DNA of 64,000 bases from contig NZ_JBFAJC010000022.1 in assembly GCF_040655075.1 (NCBI RefSeq), positions 1 to 64,000 on the forward strand, read 5' to 3'. This stretch comes from Actinoallomurus sp040655075. Lineage in GTDB: Bacteria > Actinomycetota > Actinomycetes > Streptosporangiales > Streptosporangiaceae. The notes below the pieces were generated by a model. That model searched no databases, was not told the origin of the DNA, and saw nothing but the letters and a program-made list of their open reading frames with translations. This document shows, piece by piece, positions 51,050 through 59,800 of the stretch; position 1 is the first letter of the stretch, and each line of letters starts with the position of its first letter. Position numbers and translations under genes: made by a program.

Positions 51050-53581
51050 GTGGAATCCGAGACGTTGGGCAGCGGGCGCACGACGGGACGCGTGCCTCAG
51101 GTGTGGGGCAGGATCCCGCCGCGCAACAAGAACTTCACCGGCCGCCAGGGGATGCTCGACAACCTGCACAAAGGCCTGACGAACCGCGTCACCGCCGTCA
51201 TCCCGCAGGCGCTGCACGGCATGGGCGGCGTCGGCAAGACCCAGGTGGTCATCGAGTACGCCCACCGCTTCCGATCCGAGTACGACCTGGTCTGGTGGAT
51301 CTCCGCCGACCAGCCCGACCTGGTCCCCTCCTCCCTGGCCGGTCTCGCGCCCCGGCTCGGCCTGGAGTCGGCGCAGGCGGCGGGGATCGAGGACTCCGCG
51401 GCGGCGGTGCTGGACGCCCTGCGCCGGGGCGATCCCTACGACCGTTGGTTGTTGATCTTCGACAACGCCGGCGACCCGGAGGGCATCCTGCGGCTCGTCC
51501 CCGCGGAGGGGCCCGGGCACGTGCTCATCACCTCCCGCAACCAGGAGTGGGAGAGCGTCGTCGACACCGTCGCGATCGACGTGTTCAGCCGGAGTGAGAG
51601 CGTCGAGTTCCTGAACCGCCGGGCGCCTCGGTCGATGAGCGAGACCGACGCCCAGCTGCTCGCCGAGAGCCTGGGCGACCTTCCCCTCGCCCTGGAGCAG
51701 GCGGGCGCGCTCCAGACGGTCACCGGGATGGCCCCCGACGAATACCTCGACCTGCTCAACAAGCAGCCCACCGAGTTGCTCAACCAGATTCGCGCGTCGG
51801 AGTATCCCGCCTCGATGACGGCGGCCTGGCAGCTGTCGGTGAGCAAGCTCGAGCAGCAGCTGCCCGAGGCGATGCAGCTCCTGCGAGCGTGCGCCTTCTT
51901 CGGGCCGGAGCCCATCCCGCTGGACGTCTTCCGCCGCAACACCTTCGCCGGTGAGTCGAAACTGAGCCCGGTGCTCGGCAACGCCATCCGCCGCTCCCAG
52001 GCGATCCGGATGCTCGGCCGATACGCCCTCGTCAGGATCGACTCCGAAAGCCGTACCATCCAGGTGCACCGGCTGATCCAGGCGCTCCTCCGTGAGTCTC
52101 TGTCCGCCGCCGAGCAGGCGGAGCTCCGGGAGGAAGTGCAGCAGCTTCTGGCCGGGGCCGCACCGGCCGACCCCGACAACGAGGCCGCGTGGCCGCGCTA
52201 CGCGGAGCTGGTCCCGCACGTGCGGCCGGCGCGCGTCGCCGAGTCGGCCGATCCGCGGGTGCGCGTGTTCGCCAGCGACATCGTGCGCTATCTCACCACC
52301 TCGGGCGACCTGGCCACCGCCAAGGGCTTCGTGGAGGAGCTGCTCGAGACCTGGCATGCCGATGAGAACCCTGACGCGCCCGACGTCCTGCTGGCCAAGC
52401 GCCGGCTCAGCACGATCCTCCGTGAGCTCGGCGAATACGCCGAGGCCTACGAACTGGTCAAGGACACCCTGGAACGGGCGCAGCGCGTGCTGGACCCCGA
52501 GGACCATGTCACCCTCAACCTCATCAACGGATTCGGCGCCGTGCTCCGGGCGCGCGGGGAGTTCGCCGAGGCACTGCGCCATGACCAAACGTCGCTGGAC
52601 CTGCACCGGTCCGCCTACGGCGAGCGCGACGGTCGCACCCTTCAAACGGTGAACAACCTCGCGCTCGACTACGCCTTGGTCAGCGACTACCGAACGGCGC
52701 GCGACCTGCACGAGCAGGCGTTCAACGCGCAGAGCGAGGCGACCACCGGCGTCAGCAAGTCGAACGTCCTGTCGTCGTGGGTCAACCTCAGCCGGGCGGT
52801 CCGGTTGTGCGGCGAATACACCGAGGCCCGTTTCCTGGGTGAGGACGCCTACGACTTCGGGCGTCAGGAGCTCAGCGCGGACAATCGCGGCACGCTGGGG
52901 GCCGGCCGGGATCTGTCGATCGCGATGCGGCGGTCCGGAGCGTACGACGAGGCCCTCGACCTCGCGCGGGACATCTTCACCAAATGCACCCGGCTTCTGG
53001 GCGCCGACCGTCCCGACACACTCGCCGCGGCGGTCGCCCTGTCGAACATCCTGCGGACGGTCGGGCGGATCGAAGAGGCCTTCCAGCTGGCCGAGGAGAC
53101 CGTGAATCGGTACCCGAAGCTGTACGGGGACCAGCACCCGTATTACTTCGCCTGCCTCGGCAACCTTGCGTTGCTGCATCGCGTCCGCGACGACGCGGAA
53201 CAGGCGCGTGAGCTGAACGAGAAGGCCCTCGCCGGTCTGCATGCCAGGCTGGGCAAGGACCATCACTATCCGCTGACGGTCGCCATCAATCTCGCCAGTG
53301 ACCGCAACGCTCTGGGGGAGTACGAGAGCGCGCGTGAACTCGGCGCCGACAGCCTCGCCCGGCTGAGGTCCCTGCTCGGCGAAGGCCACCCCGTGACGCT
53401 GGGCTGTGCGGCCAACCTCATGCTCGATCTGCGCGCGGTCCACGCCGAGGACGAGGCCGAGACGCTCGCGGCGGCCACGATCCTCAGCTACAACCGGACG
53501 CTCGGCCCCGAGCACCCTGACACGCGGGTCGCCGCGACCGGCGGCCGGCTCGACTTCGACTTCGACGTACCGCCGATCTGA
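51050..53581 (+). CDS. fxsT: FxSxx-COOH system tetratricopeptide repeat protein
   Basis: 843 aa. An NB-ARC-like ATPase core (RNKNFTGRQGMLDNLHKGL, P-loop HGMGGVGKTQ with Lys63, LIFDNAGDPEGI, HVLITSRNQEW) is followed by a winged-helix region and about eight TPR units of the 42-residue type (LRELGEYAEAYELVKDTLER; LRARGEFAEALRHDQTSLDL). This architecture is the standard FxsT protein of FxSxx-COOH loci. GTG 51050 is preceded by GGAGG. It is divergent from fxsA. TPR-STAND proteins usually sense or scaffold; the exact role in the peptide system is not known. Confidence 0.9.
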   Translation: MESETLGSGRTTGRVPQVWGRIPPRNKNFTGRQGMLDNLHKGLTNRVTAVIPQALHGMGGVGKTQVVIEYAHRFRSEYDLVWWISADQPDLVPSSLAGLAPRLGLESAQAAGIEDSAAAVLDALRRGDPYDRWLLIFDNAGDPEGILRLVPAEGPGHVLITSRNQEWESVVDTVAIDVFSRSESVEFLNRRAPRSMSETDAQLLAESLGDLPLALEQAGALQTVTGMAPDEYLDLLNKQPTELLNQIRASEYPASMTAAWQLSVSKLEQQLPEAMQLLRACAFFGPEPIPLDVFRRNTFAGESKLSPVLGNAIRRSQAIRMLGRYALVRIDSESRTIQVHRLIQALLRESLSAAEQAELREEVQQLLAGAAPADPDNEAAWPRYAELVPHVRPARVAESADPRVRVFASDIVRYLTTSGDLATAKGFVEELLETWHADENPDAPDVLLAKRRLSTILRELGEYAEAYELVKDTLERAQRVLDPEDHVTLNLINGFGAVLRARGEFAEALRHDQTSLDLHRSAYGERDGRTLQTVNNLALDYALVSDYRTARDLHEQAFNAQSEATTGVSKSNVLSSWVNLSRAVRLCGEYTEARFLGEDAYDFGRQELSADNRGTLGAGRDLSIAMRRSGAYDEALDLARDIFTKCTRLLGADRPDTLAAAVALSNILRTVGRIEEAFQLAEETVNRYPKLYGDQHPYYFACLGNLALLHRVRDDAEQARELNEKALAGLHARLGKDHHYPLTVAINLASDRNALGEYESARELGADSLARLRSLLGEGHPVTLGCAANLMLDLRAVHAEDEAETLAAATILSYNRTLGPEHPDTRVAATGGRLDFDFDVPPI

Positions 53582-53609
53582 GCGTCGACGGCCGGGCGCT
53601 CCGGTCGGC

Positions 53610-54953
53610 TCAGGAGCGGGCGTGGTTGCGCTGGAGCCAGTGCGTCCGGTGCCGTTCCGAGTCCCGGTGTGCCCACCGGAGCGCCGGGGCGGGCACGTGC
53701 TCGGTCGCCCAGTCCTCCAGCGTGCGCCGCATCCCGGCCGCGAACATGGTGCCCTCGTCGGTCAGTGCTCCGCTGGCCAGCAGCGTCGTGGTCACCCGCA
53801 GCGCCGCGCTCCGCCAGCGCGCGAACTCCGCGTGCGCTCGTATCGCCGTCGCACCCTGCTCGTGTTGACGCTGCCGTCGCCAGAAGCCACTGACCCCCAG
53901 ATGTGCGTACGCTCCGTGTAGCAGGCCCTCGACGGGCCGCGGATCCTCCCGCCACGGGGCGTAGTAGCGCCGTCCGGTGTCCGGCCGGACCAGGGGAACG
54001 GTGTCCAGCACGGTCATGAGCTTGGCGTGCTGTATCTCGTGGGCGAGGGCCACCGCGAAGCCGAGGGCGTCGACGGGACGGGAGCTGCCGACCGCGCCGA
54101 AGGCCTGCCGGGACGTCGCGCTGAGCTGGTCCCGCGGCGGGGCGGCGAGCGGTACGACGGCCCGGAGGATGGTCTGGAGCTCCGAAGCGGCCGTCCAGTG
54201 ATGATGCGCCACGAGCTCCCACGCCCGCTCGAACAGCGATCGCCACACGGCGACCGCGCCGGCGTCGATCCGGTGGTCCACCTGGGCCCCCGGCAGCCGC
54301 CAGGGGTCGAGATCGTCGATCACGGCGCGGATGGTGATTCCGTGCGCGGAGGCGGTCAGCGGCCGCAGGCCGTGCCAGCCCGGTGCGTCCGTGTGCGGAT
54401 CGGCCGGGACCGTCACCCGGACGCCGGGCGCGGTCAGCTCGGCGCCGGCGCCGGACGACCTGACCAGGACGTCGTCGCCGGGGACGTCCGCCCGGCCCAG
54501 CGACGGCAGCATCACCGCGCCGTTCGCCGCGGGCACGCGGACGGCGCCGCGCGCGCCCGCCCTGATCATTACCGCGGCCGCGATCGTGGCGAGTCCGGCG
54601 GGATCGGCGGGCGGGTCGTCGGGGCCGGCGGTGCCGCGGAGCGCGCGCACCGCCCCGAGCGCCCAGGCACCGACCGCCGGGTGGCTCAGTACCGTCTCGG
54701 CCTCGGCCGGATGGCGCCGCTGGAGGTCGGCCAGGAGGAGGTATGCCTGCCGTGTCCGATCGGCCGCGACGTGCCCCGTCCGGCGGGCGGTGTCCATCAC
54801 CCCCCATAGCAGGAGCAGCCGTGTGCTGTGCTGGGTGTCGGCCAGTCGGCGCGCCACCGGCGCGCCGCCCGATCCGCGCGCGAGCTTCTCCAGATCGTGT
54901 CCGGAGACCCGATGACGCGCCAACCGCATCGGCTCAGCCCTGTCGGGCGGCAC
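53610..54953 (-). CDS. HExxH-motif peptide-modification protein
   Basis: 447 aa. It holds the metal-binding HExxH motif as HEIQH (His305 to His309) within GFAVALAHEIQHAKLM, plus a downstream conserved segment GLLHGAYAHLGVSGFW. This is the family repeatedly found beside FxsB-type radical SAM genes, whose members have been described as 2-oxoglutarate-dependent peptide beta-hydroxylases. The start overlaps the fxsB 3' end by 20 bp; ATG 54929 is an alternative. A likely substrate here is the Phe-Gln-Asp end of the precursor. Confidence 0.87.
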   Translation of the reverse strand: MPPDRAEPMRLARHRVSGHDLEKLARGSGGAPVARRLADTQHSTRLLLLWGVMDTARRTGHVAADRTRQAYLLLADLQRRHPAEAETVLSHPAVGAWALGAVRALRGTAGPDDPPADPAGLATIAAAVMIRAGARGAVRVPAANGAVMLPSLGRADVPGDDVLVRSSGAGAELTAPGVRVTVPADPHTDAPGWHGLRPLTASAHGITIRAVIDDLDPWRLPGAQVDHRIDAGAVAVWRSLFERAWELVAHHHWTAASELQTILRAVVPLAAPPRDQLSATSRQAFGAVGSSRPVDALGFAVALAHEIQHAKLMTVLDTVPLVRPDTGRRYYAPWREDPRPVEGLLHGAYAHLGVSGFWRRQRQHEQGATAIRAHAEFARWRSAALRVTTTLLASGALTDEGTMFAAGMRRTLEDWATEHVPAPALRWAHRDSERHRTHWLQRNHARS

Positions 54954-56172
54954 GGGCGGTCAGGTCGGCTCGGACGCGGTCGCGGACGTGCTCGATCAGC
55001 CGGAACATGTCCGGGCAGTAGACCGACGGGTTGGCGAACCCGTTGCCGGCGCGGTACCGGTGGACGTAGAGGCCGCCTCCGCAGACGCGCCGCAGCGCAC
55101 AGGACCGGCAGGCCGGCGCCAGCGCGTCGAGTCCGCTCTGCCGGGCCGCGACGGACGGCAGGAGGAGCGCCGTGTCGAACGGATCACGTTCCACGTGCAG
55201 GCCGGTGGCCGGAGCGCCGGGGAACGCCGACTTGAGCGCGGAGACCTGTTCCAGCGCGCCGTCGGTCTCGACGACGATCGTCGCGACCGGGGAGAGGCCG
55301 ACGTTCTCCGTCCTGCTGGCCCCGCCGAGCAGCAGCTGCATGATCTCGGCGAAGGTCCGCACCCGCGTCTCCTGGCGCGGGGCGTCGTACCACCGGTCGA
55401 AGACGGCGATGAGCCAGTCCGCGTACGGAGTGTCGGGGGAGCCGGGTGTCCGGCCCGGCGGGGGCGCGCTCCAGTTGCCGTGCGGCAGCAGGAAGTCGAC
55501 CTGGGGCGGATTCCAGGCCAGCAGCGCCTCGTACGTGCGGACGGGAGGGTTGTGCAGGTCGATGGTGCTCAGCAGCCCGGCGAACAGGTGCCGGAAGGCG
55601 TCCCCGGTGAGCAGGGCGAGGCCGGCCCGTACGGCGGCGTGACTCCCGCGTCCGTCGGGCCGGCGGCGGTGCCGGTCGTGCGCCGCCTCGTCCCCGTCCA
55701 GGCTCACGGCCACGGTGACGTCCAACTCGTCGAAGATCCGGAGGAACGCGGTGTTCAGCCGGACGGCGTTGGTCTGGACGCGCACGTCCACGCTGGTACC
55801 GGAGCCGACCGCCGTACGGACGGCCCGCACGGCGTACGCCAGCCGCTCGGCGCCGGCGAGGAGGGGCTCACCGCCGTGGAGGACGAGCTTGACCCGGTCC
55901 AGCCCGTGGGCGTGGACGTGCTCGGCGATGCGCCGCGCCGTCTGGTCGAGGACCGTGCGGGACATCCGGCGCGGGCGGGACCGCCAGCTCTGGTCGGCCA
56001 TCTCGTACATGTAGCAGTAGTCGCAGGCCAGATCGCAGCGGCTATGGATCTTGAGGACGAACTCCCGGAACGGGGTGGGCCGCCATCCTCCGGCGCGCAG
56101 GGCGGCGACGTCGAGGTCGGCCGGCCACTCTCCATCGGATCGCGTGACGCCCTGGCCGAGGTTCACCGTCAC
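54934..56172 (-). CDS. fxsB: FxsB-family radical SAM/SPASM maturase
   Basis: 412 aa. Radical SAM cluster CxxxCxxC at Cys46, Cys50 and Cys53 (HSRCDLACDYCYMYEM), then LHGGEPLL and VSLDGDEAAHDRHR. The C-terminal SPASM region has clustered cysteines (PACRSCALRRVCGGGLY; SVYCPDMFRLI) for auxiliary Fe-S clusters. FxsB enzymes crosslink an aromatic residue to a neighbouring side chain in the FxsA C-terminus. GTG 56172 follows CGGGGGATGAAGC. The HExxH gene overlaps its end, so they are co-expressed. A hairpin-like inverted repeat lies upstream at 56209-56231. Confidence 0.93.
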   Translation of the reverse strand: MTVNLGQGVTRSDGEWPADLDVAALRAGGWRPTPFREFVLKIHSRCDLACDYCYMYEMADQSWRSRPRRMSRTVLDQTARRIAEHVHAHGLDRVKLVLHGGEPLLAGAERLAYAVRAVRTAVGSGTSVDVRVQTNAVRLNTAFLRIFDELDVTVAVSLDGDEAAHDRHRRRPDGRGSHAAVRAGLALLTGDAFRHLFAGLLSTIDLHNPPVRTYEALLAWNPPQVDFLLPHGNWSAPPPGRTPGSPDTPYADWLIAVFDRWYDAPRQETRVRTFAEIMQLLLGGASRTENVGLSPVATIVVETDGALEQVSALKSAFPGAPATGLHVERDPFDTALLLPSVAARQSGLDALAPACRSCALRRVCGGGLYVHRYRAGNGFANPSVYCPDMFRLIEHVRDRVRADLTARAARQG

Positions 56173-56208
56173 GCTTCATCCCCCGTGCGAGTCGGGCGCG
56201 GTTCTGGG

Positions 56209-56231
56209 CAGGTATCTGCCCTTGATACCTG
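56209..56231. promoter_or_regulatory. inverted repeat upstream of fxsB
   Basis: CAGGTATC (56209-56216) and GATACCTG (56224-56231) form a perfect 8-bp inverted repeat with a 7-nt spacer, 37 bp upstream of the fxsB start; a typical dimeric-repressor site. Nearby, GTGTCATATGGCAC (56258-56271) is an imperfect 14-bp palindrome. The remaining sequence to 56428 shows no clear feature. Confidence 0.6.
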
Positions 56232-56428
56232 TATACACCGACAACGATCATCACAATGTGTCATATGGCACGTGAGGAGGCGGCCGCACATCGGTTGCAC
56301 GCCGCATGGGGATTCTGCGGGATGCGGGGCGGTCTCACGCCGAGATCATTCGGGCATGGTCATGCGCAGACGTCCGCCGGCCCGGTGCGGCAGTAGCCGA
56401 TCGCATCGAGCTTCCAGCGTCGGCAGGG

Positions 56429-56482
56429 CGTTAAGGACGCGTTAAGAAGGAGGTCGGGGGCGTTAGGGCGGCGTTAGGGAAC
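56429..56482 (+). promoter_or_regulatory. double candidate KdpE operator upstream of KimA-like permease 2
   Basis: Two direct-repeat pairs: CGTTAAGGACG (56429) with CGTTAAGAAGG (56440), and CGTTAGGGCGG (56461) with CGTTAGGGAAC (56472). Each pair has an 11-bp period and the second pair begins 21 bp after the last element of the first, the same 21-bp offset as in the kdp promoter. The permease start lies about 38 bp further on. Confidence 0.75.
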
Positions 56483-56519
56483 GCCGATTGACCTGACCCC
56501 GGCCGGTTTGCTGGCAATC

Positions 56520-58508
56520 GTGAAGCAAGCCGTCTTGCAGATGCCCAAGCGCTTCCTCGTCGGCCGGCCGCTCCGGACCGGGCAGATGGGGGAGACGCTG
56601 CTGCCTAAGAAGCTGGCCCTCCCCGTCTTCTGCAGCGATCCTCTCTCCTCCGTCGCGTACGCGACGGAGGAGATCCTCCTCGCGCTCAGCCTCGGCGGCT
56701 TGGCGATGTTCTACCTGTCCTGGTGGGTGGGTGCGGGGGTCGTCTTCCTGCTCCTGGTGGTCACCGCGTCCTACCGGCAGACCTGTCACGCCTACCCCAA
56801 CGGCGGCGGCGCGTACGCCGTCAGCCGGGCCAACCTCGGTGAGAGCGCCTCTCTGGTCGCGGCGAGCGCCCTGTTGATCGACTACGTCATGACCGTCGCC
56901 GTCTCCGTCGCGGCGGGCGTCGCCAACATCGTCTCCGCCTTCCCCTCGCTCGGCCCGCATGCCGTCGGCATCTCGCTGGTGTTGATCGTCGTGCTCGCGC
57001 TGATGAACCTGCGCGGGGTCAAAGAGTCGGGCACCGCGTTCGCGATCCCCACGTACGGCTTCGTGGTGTGCGTCTTCCTCATGCTGATCGTCGGCCTCGT
57101 CCGCATCCTGTTCGGGAGCGCGCCGACCGCCGAGTCGGCCGCCCTGGGGGTGCACGCGACGCACAACACGGTGGGGGCGGCGGCCGTCCTGCTCGCCCTG
57201 CGCGCCTTCGCCCAGGGATGTACGGCGCTGACCGGAGTCGAGGCCGTGAGCAACGGCGTGCCGAACTTCAAGCCGCCGAAGAGCCGGAACGCCGCCGCCA
57301 CGCTGACGATCATGGGCCTGCTCGCCGTGACCATGTTCGGCGGCATCACGGTCCTCGCGCTCGCGACCCACGTGCACATCGCCGACAATCCGGCGCAACT
57401 GGTCGGCGCGCCGTCGGGCTACGAGCAGAAGACGGTCATCGCCCAGCTCAGCGCGGCGGTGTTCGGGCACGGTTCGGTCTTCTTCTTCCTGGTGCAGGCG
57501 TTCACCGCCGCGATCCTCGTGCTGGCGGCCAACACCGCGTTCAACGGCTTCCCGATCCTCGCCTCGATCCTCGGCGGCGACGGGTACCTGCCCCGGCAGT
57601 TCGCCCGGCGCGGCGACCGGCTCGTCTTCAGCAACGGCATTGTGATCCTGTCCCTGCTGGCGGGCGCGCTGATCTGGGCGTTCGACGCCAGCACCACCCG
57701 CCTCATCCAGCTCTACATCATCGGCGTCTTCGTCTCCTTCACCCTCAGCCAGTCCGGCATGGTCAAACACTGGGGCGACGTACTGCGCGGGCTCGCCGAT
57801 TCGGCGGCCCGGCGTTCCGTCCACCGGGCTCGGGCGATCAACCTCGTGGGGGCGCTCCTCACCGGACTGGTCCTGGTGATCGTGCTGCTGACCAAGTTCA
57901 TGCACGGCGCCTGGATCGTCGTGGTGACGATGCCCTTGGTGTTCCTGATGATGAAGGGGATCCACCGGCACTACCGGCGGGTCGCCGCCGAGCTCGAACC
58001 GGGCGACAAGGACATGCCGCTGCCCAGCCGCATCCACGCCGTCGTGCTCGTCTCCAGGGTGCACACCCCCACGCTGCGGGCGCTGGCCTTCGCCCGCGCG
58101 ACCCGGCCGAACACGCTGACCGCGCTGAGCGTGGCGACGAGCCAGGAGGAGGCCGACCGGCTCGAGCGCTCCTGGGCCGAGCATGACATCCCCGTGCCGC
58201 TGACCATCCTCGACTCGCCGTACCGTGACATCACCGGGCCGGTGCTGGACTACGTGACCAGGATCCGCCTCAAGAGCCCGCGTGACGTCGTCTGCGTCTT
58301 CATCCCCGAGTACGTCGTGGGCCGCTGGTGGGAGCACCTCCTGCACAACCAGAGCGCCTTCCGGCTCAAGGCGCGTCTGCTGTTCCGGCCGGACGTGATG
58401 GTCACCAGCGTGCCGTGGCAGCTCGGATCGGCCGAGGCGGCCCTCGCGCGGCACCCCGATGAGACGGAATTCGCGGCCCGTAAGAGGGTTCGCCCCGGTG
58501 CAGCGTGA
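56520..58508 (+). CDS. KimA-like APC-family permease (2)
   Basis: 662 aa from GTG 56520; TTG 56508 and ATG 56541 are also possible and none has a clear ribosome site. Motifs typical of the KimA branch: PKRFLVGRPLRTGQMGE, FCSDPLSSVAYATEEIL, YPNGGGAYAVSRANLGE, AQGCTALTGVEAVSNGVPNF, AANTAFNGFPILASILGGDG and the C-terminal GRWWEHLLHNQSAFRLKARL. About 12 helices plus a cytoplasmic domain. Two upstream direct-repeat operator pairs suggest KdpE control and thus a role in K+ uptake. The annotated superfamily is amino acid permease. Confidence 0.86.
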   Translation: MKQAVLQMPKRFLVGRPLRTGQMGETLLPKKLALPVFCSDPLSSVAYATEEILLALSLGGLAMFYLSWWVGAGVVFLLLVVTASYRQTCHAYPNGGGAYAVSRANLGESASLVAASALLIDYVMTVAVSVAAGVANIVSAFPSLGPHAVGISLVLIVVLALMNLRGVKESGTAFAIPTYGFVVCVFLMLIVGLVRILFGSAPTAESAALGVHATHNTVGAAAVLLALRAFAQGCTALTGVEAVSNGVPNFKPPKSRNAAATLTIMGLLAVTMFGGITVLALATHVHIADNPAQLVGAPSGYEQKTVIAQLSAAVFGHGSVFFFLVQAFTAAILVLAANTAFNGFPILASILGGDGYLPRQFARRGDRLVFSNGIVILSLLAGALIWAFDASTTRLIQLYIIGVFVSFTLSQSGMVKHWGDVLRGLADSAARRSVHRARAINLVGALLTGLVLVIVLLTKFMHGAWIVVVTMPLVFLMMKGIHRHYRRVAAELEPGDKDMPLPSRIHAVVLVSRVHTPTLRALAFARATRPNTLTALSVATSQEEADRLERSWAEHDIPVPLTILDSPYRDITGPVLDYVTRIRLKSPRDVVCVFIPEYVVGRWWEHLLHNQSAFRLKARLLFRPDVMVTSVPWQLGSAEAALARHPDETEFAARKRVRPGAA

Positions 58509-58563
58509 TTTAACCCTTGCGTGGTGGTCTGTTCCGTAGGGCGATGGCATACGCTTGCGAATC

Positions 58564-58971
58564 ATGGACGAAGTGCCGGCCGGTACGGCGCAGGAGAGCC
58601 CTCAGGGCCCTCGAGGTCTGCGCGGCTTTCTGCGCCGCCTGACATCGAGCAAGGCGGAGCTCGAGGCCGAGGAACTGCAGAAGACCACCGGCGAGGAGGG
58701 CGCCACCCCGATCAAGGAGTGCGCCGCGCGGCGACGCGCCTGCGTGGCGGGTACGCTACGTACCGTGACACTCCGACCGCGCGGCGGGGCCCCGTCCCTG
58801 GAGGCCGAGCTCTACGACGGATCCGACGTGATCAGCCTGGTCTGGCTCGGCAGGCGGCGCATCGCCGGGATCGAGCCCGGCCGCCTCGTACGCGCCGAGG
58901 GTCTGGTGAGCGTCCAGGACGGCCGGAAGGTGATGTTCAACCCGCGGTACGAACTGCGGGGAGGATCATGA
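58564..58971 (+). CDS. OB-fold nucleic-acid-binding protein
   Basis: 135 aa. A charged N-terminus (GFLRRLTSSKAELEAEELQK), then an OB-fold (RACVAGTLRTVTLRPRGGAP, LEAELYDGSDVISLVWLGRR, RIAGIEPGRLVRAEGLVSVQ, KVMFNPRYELRGG). ATG 58564 is preferred over TTG 58555. The stop overlaps the DUF3159 start (ATGA). The OB-fold/DUF3159 pair next to ceoBC is conserved in actinobacteria (Rv2694c-Rv2693c in M. tuberculosis) and marks the right edge of the accessory block. Confidence 0.88.
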   Translation: MDEVPAGTAQESPQGPRGLRGFLRRLTSSKAELEAEELQKTTGEEGATPIKECAARRRACVAGTLRTVTLRPRGGAPSLEAELYDGSDVISLVWLGRRRIAGIEPGRLVRAEGLVSVQDGRKVMFNPRYELRGGS

Positions 58972-59747
58972 CCGAGCAGCGCCGCCCGGAGGCTACGGAC
59001 GGCGAGGCCTCGGCGGCAGCCTCCGAGACCCGGCCGGACGAGGACGACGCCGCGACACGGCGGGGTGAGGACGACGCCGCGGGCCCGGCCGAGGCCGAGC
59101 GCGCCGCGTACGACACCGTCGAGGAGGCGGTGCGCAAGCAGCTGACCAAGGCGCTCGGCGGCCCGCGCGGCGTGGTCGAGGCGGCGATCCCGACGATCGG
59201 CTTCACCGTCTCCTGGATCGTCAGCCACAAGCTCCAGCTGTCCCTGGGCATCGGGGCCGGCCTCGCCGTCGTGCTGCTGGCCGTCCGGCTCGCGCAGCGC
59301 TCGACCGTCCAGTTCGTGCTCAACAGCATCTTCGGCATAGCGATCGCGGCGTTCTTCGCCCTCCGCTCGGGCAAGGCCGCGGACGCCTTCCTGCCCGGCA
59401 TCCTCTACAACGCCGGCTACGCCGCGGCGATGCTCCTGTCCATCGTCGTGCGCTGGCCCGTCGTCGGGTTCCTCATCGGGTCGGTCACCGGCGATCCGAC
59501 CGCCTGGCACCGTGACCGCGACACCGTCCGGCTCTGCTCCCGCCTCACCTGGCTGCTGCTGATCCCCTGCCTGGTGCGGGTCGCCGTGCAGTACCCCCTC
59601 TACCTCGCGGGGCACGTGGGCTGGCTCGGGGCGTCCAAGGTCGTGCTGGGCTGGCCGCTGCAGGTCGCGGCGCTGGCCGCCATGGTCTGGGTGCTCGCCC
59701 GGGGCCGTACGCCCATGGAGCCGGCCACGGGCGCGCCGAAGTCCTGA
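58968..59747 (+). CDS. DUF3159 membrane protein
   Basis: 259 aa. A long acidic, disordered N-terminus (TRPDEDDAATRRGEDDAAGP) precedes the DUF3159 domain with about five to six membrane segments, including LGGPRGVVEAAIPTIGFTVS, FGIAIAAFFALRSGKAADAF, FLPGILYNAGYAAAMLLSIV and GWPLQVAALAAMVWVLARG. The start overlaps the OB-fold gene stop, so they are translationally coupled. Function unknown; the neighbourhood with K+ regulators suggests, but does not show, a role in ion homeostasis. Confidence 0.9.
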   Translation: MTEQRRPEATDGEASAAASETRPDEDDAATRRGEDDAAGPAEAERAAYDTVEEAVRKQLTKALGGPRGVVEAAIPTIGFTVSWIVSHKLQLSLGIGAGLAVVLLAVRLAQRSTVQFVLNSIFGIAIAAFFALRSGKAADAFLPGILYNAGYAAAMLLSIVVRWPVVGFLIGSVTGDPTAWHRDRDTVRLCSRLTWLLLIPCLVRVAVQYPLYLAGHVGWLGASKVVLGWPLQVAALAAMVWVLARGRTPMEPATGAPKS

Positions 59748-59800
59748 CGCGGCGCGGCCGCCGGAGCCCGCCCGGCGGGCGGTCGGGCCGCCCCCAGGAA

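Noticed and set aside
56232..56540. c-di-AMP (ydaO-type) riboswitch before KimA-like permease 2
   Set aside because: No conserved ydaO riboswitch core was recognisable and the leader is very short or absent.
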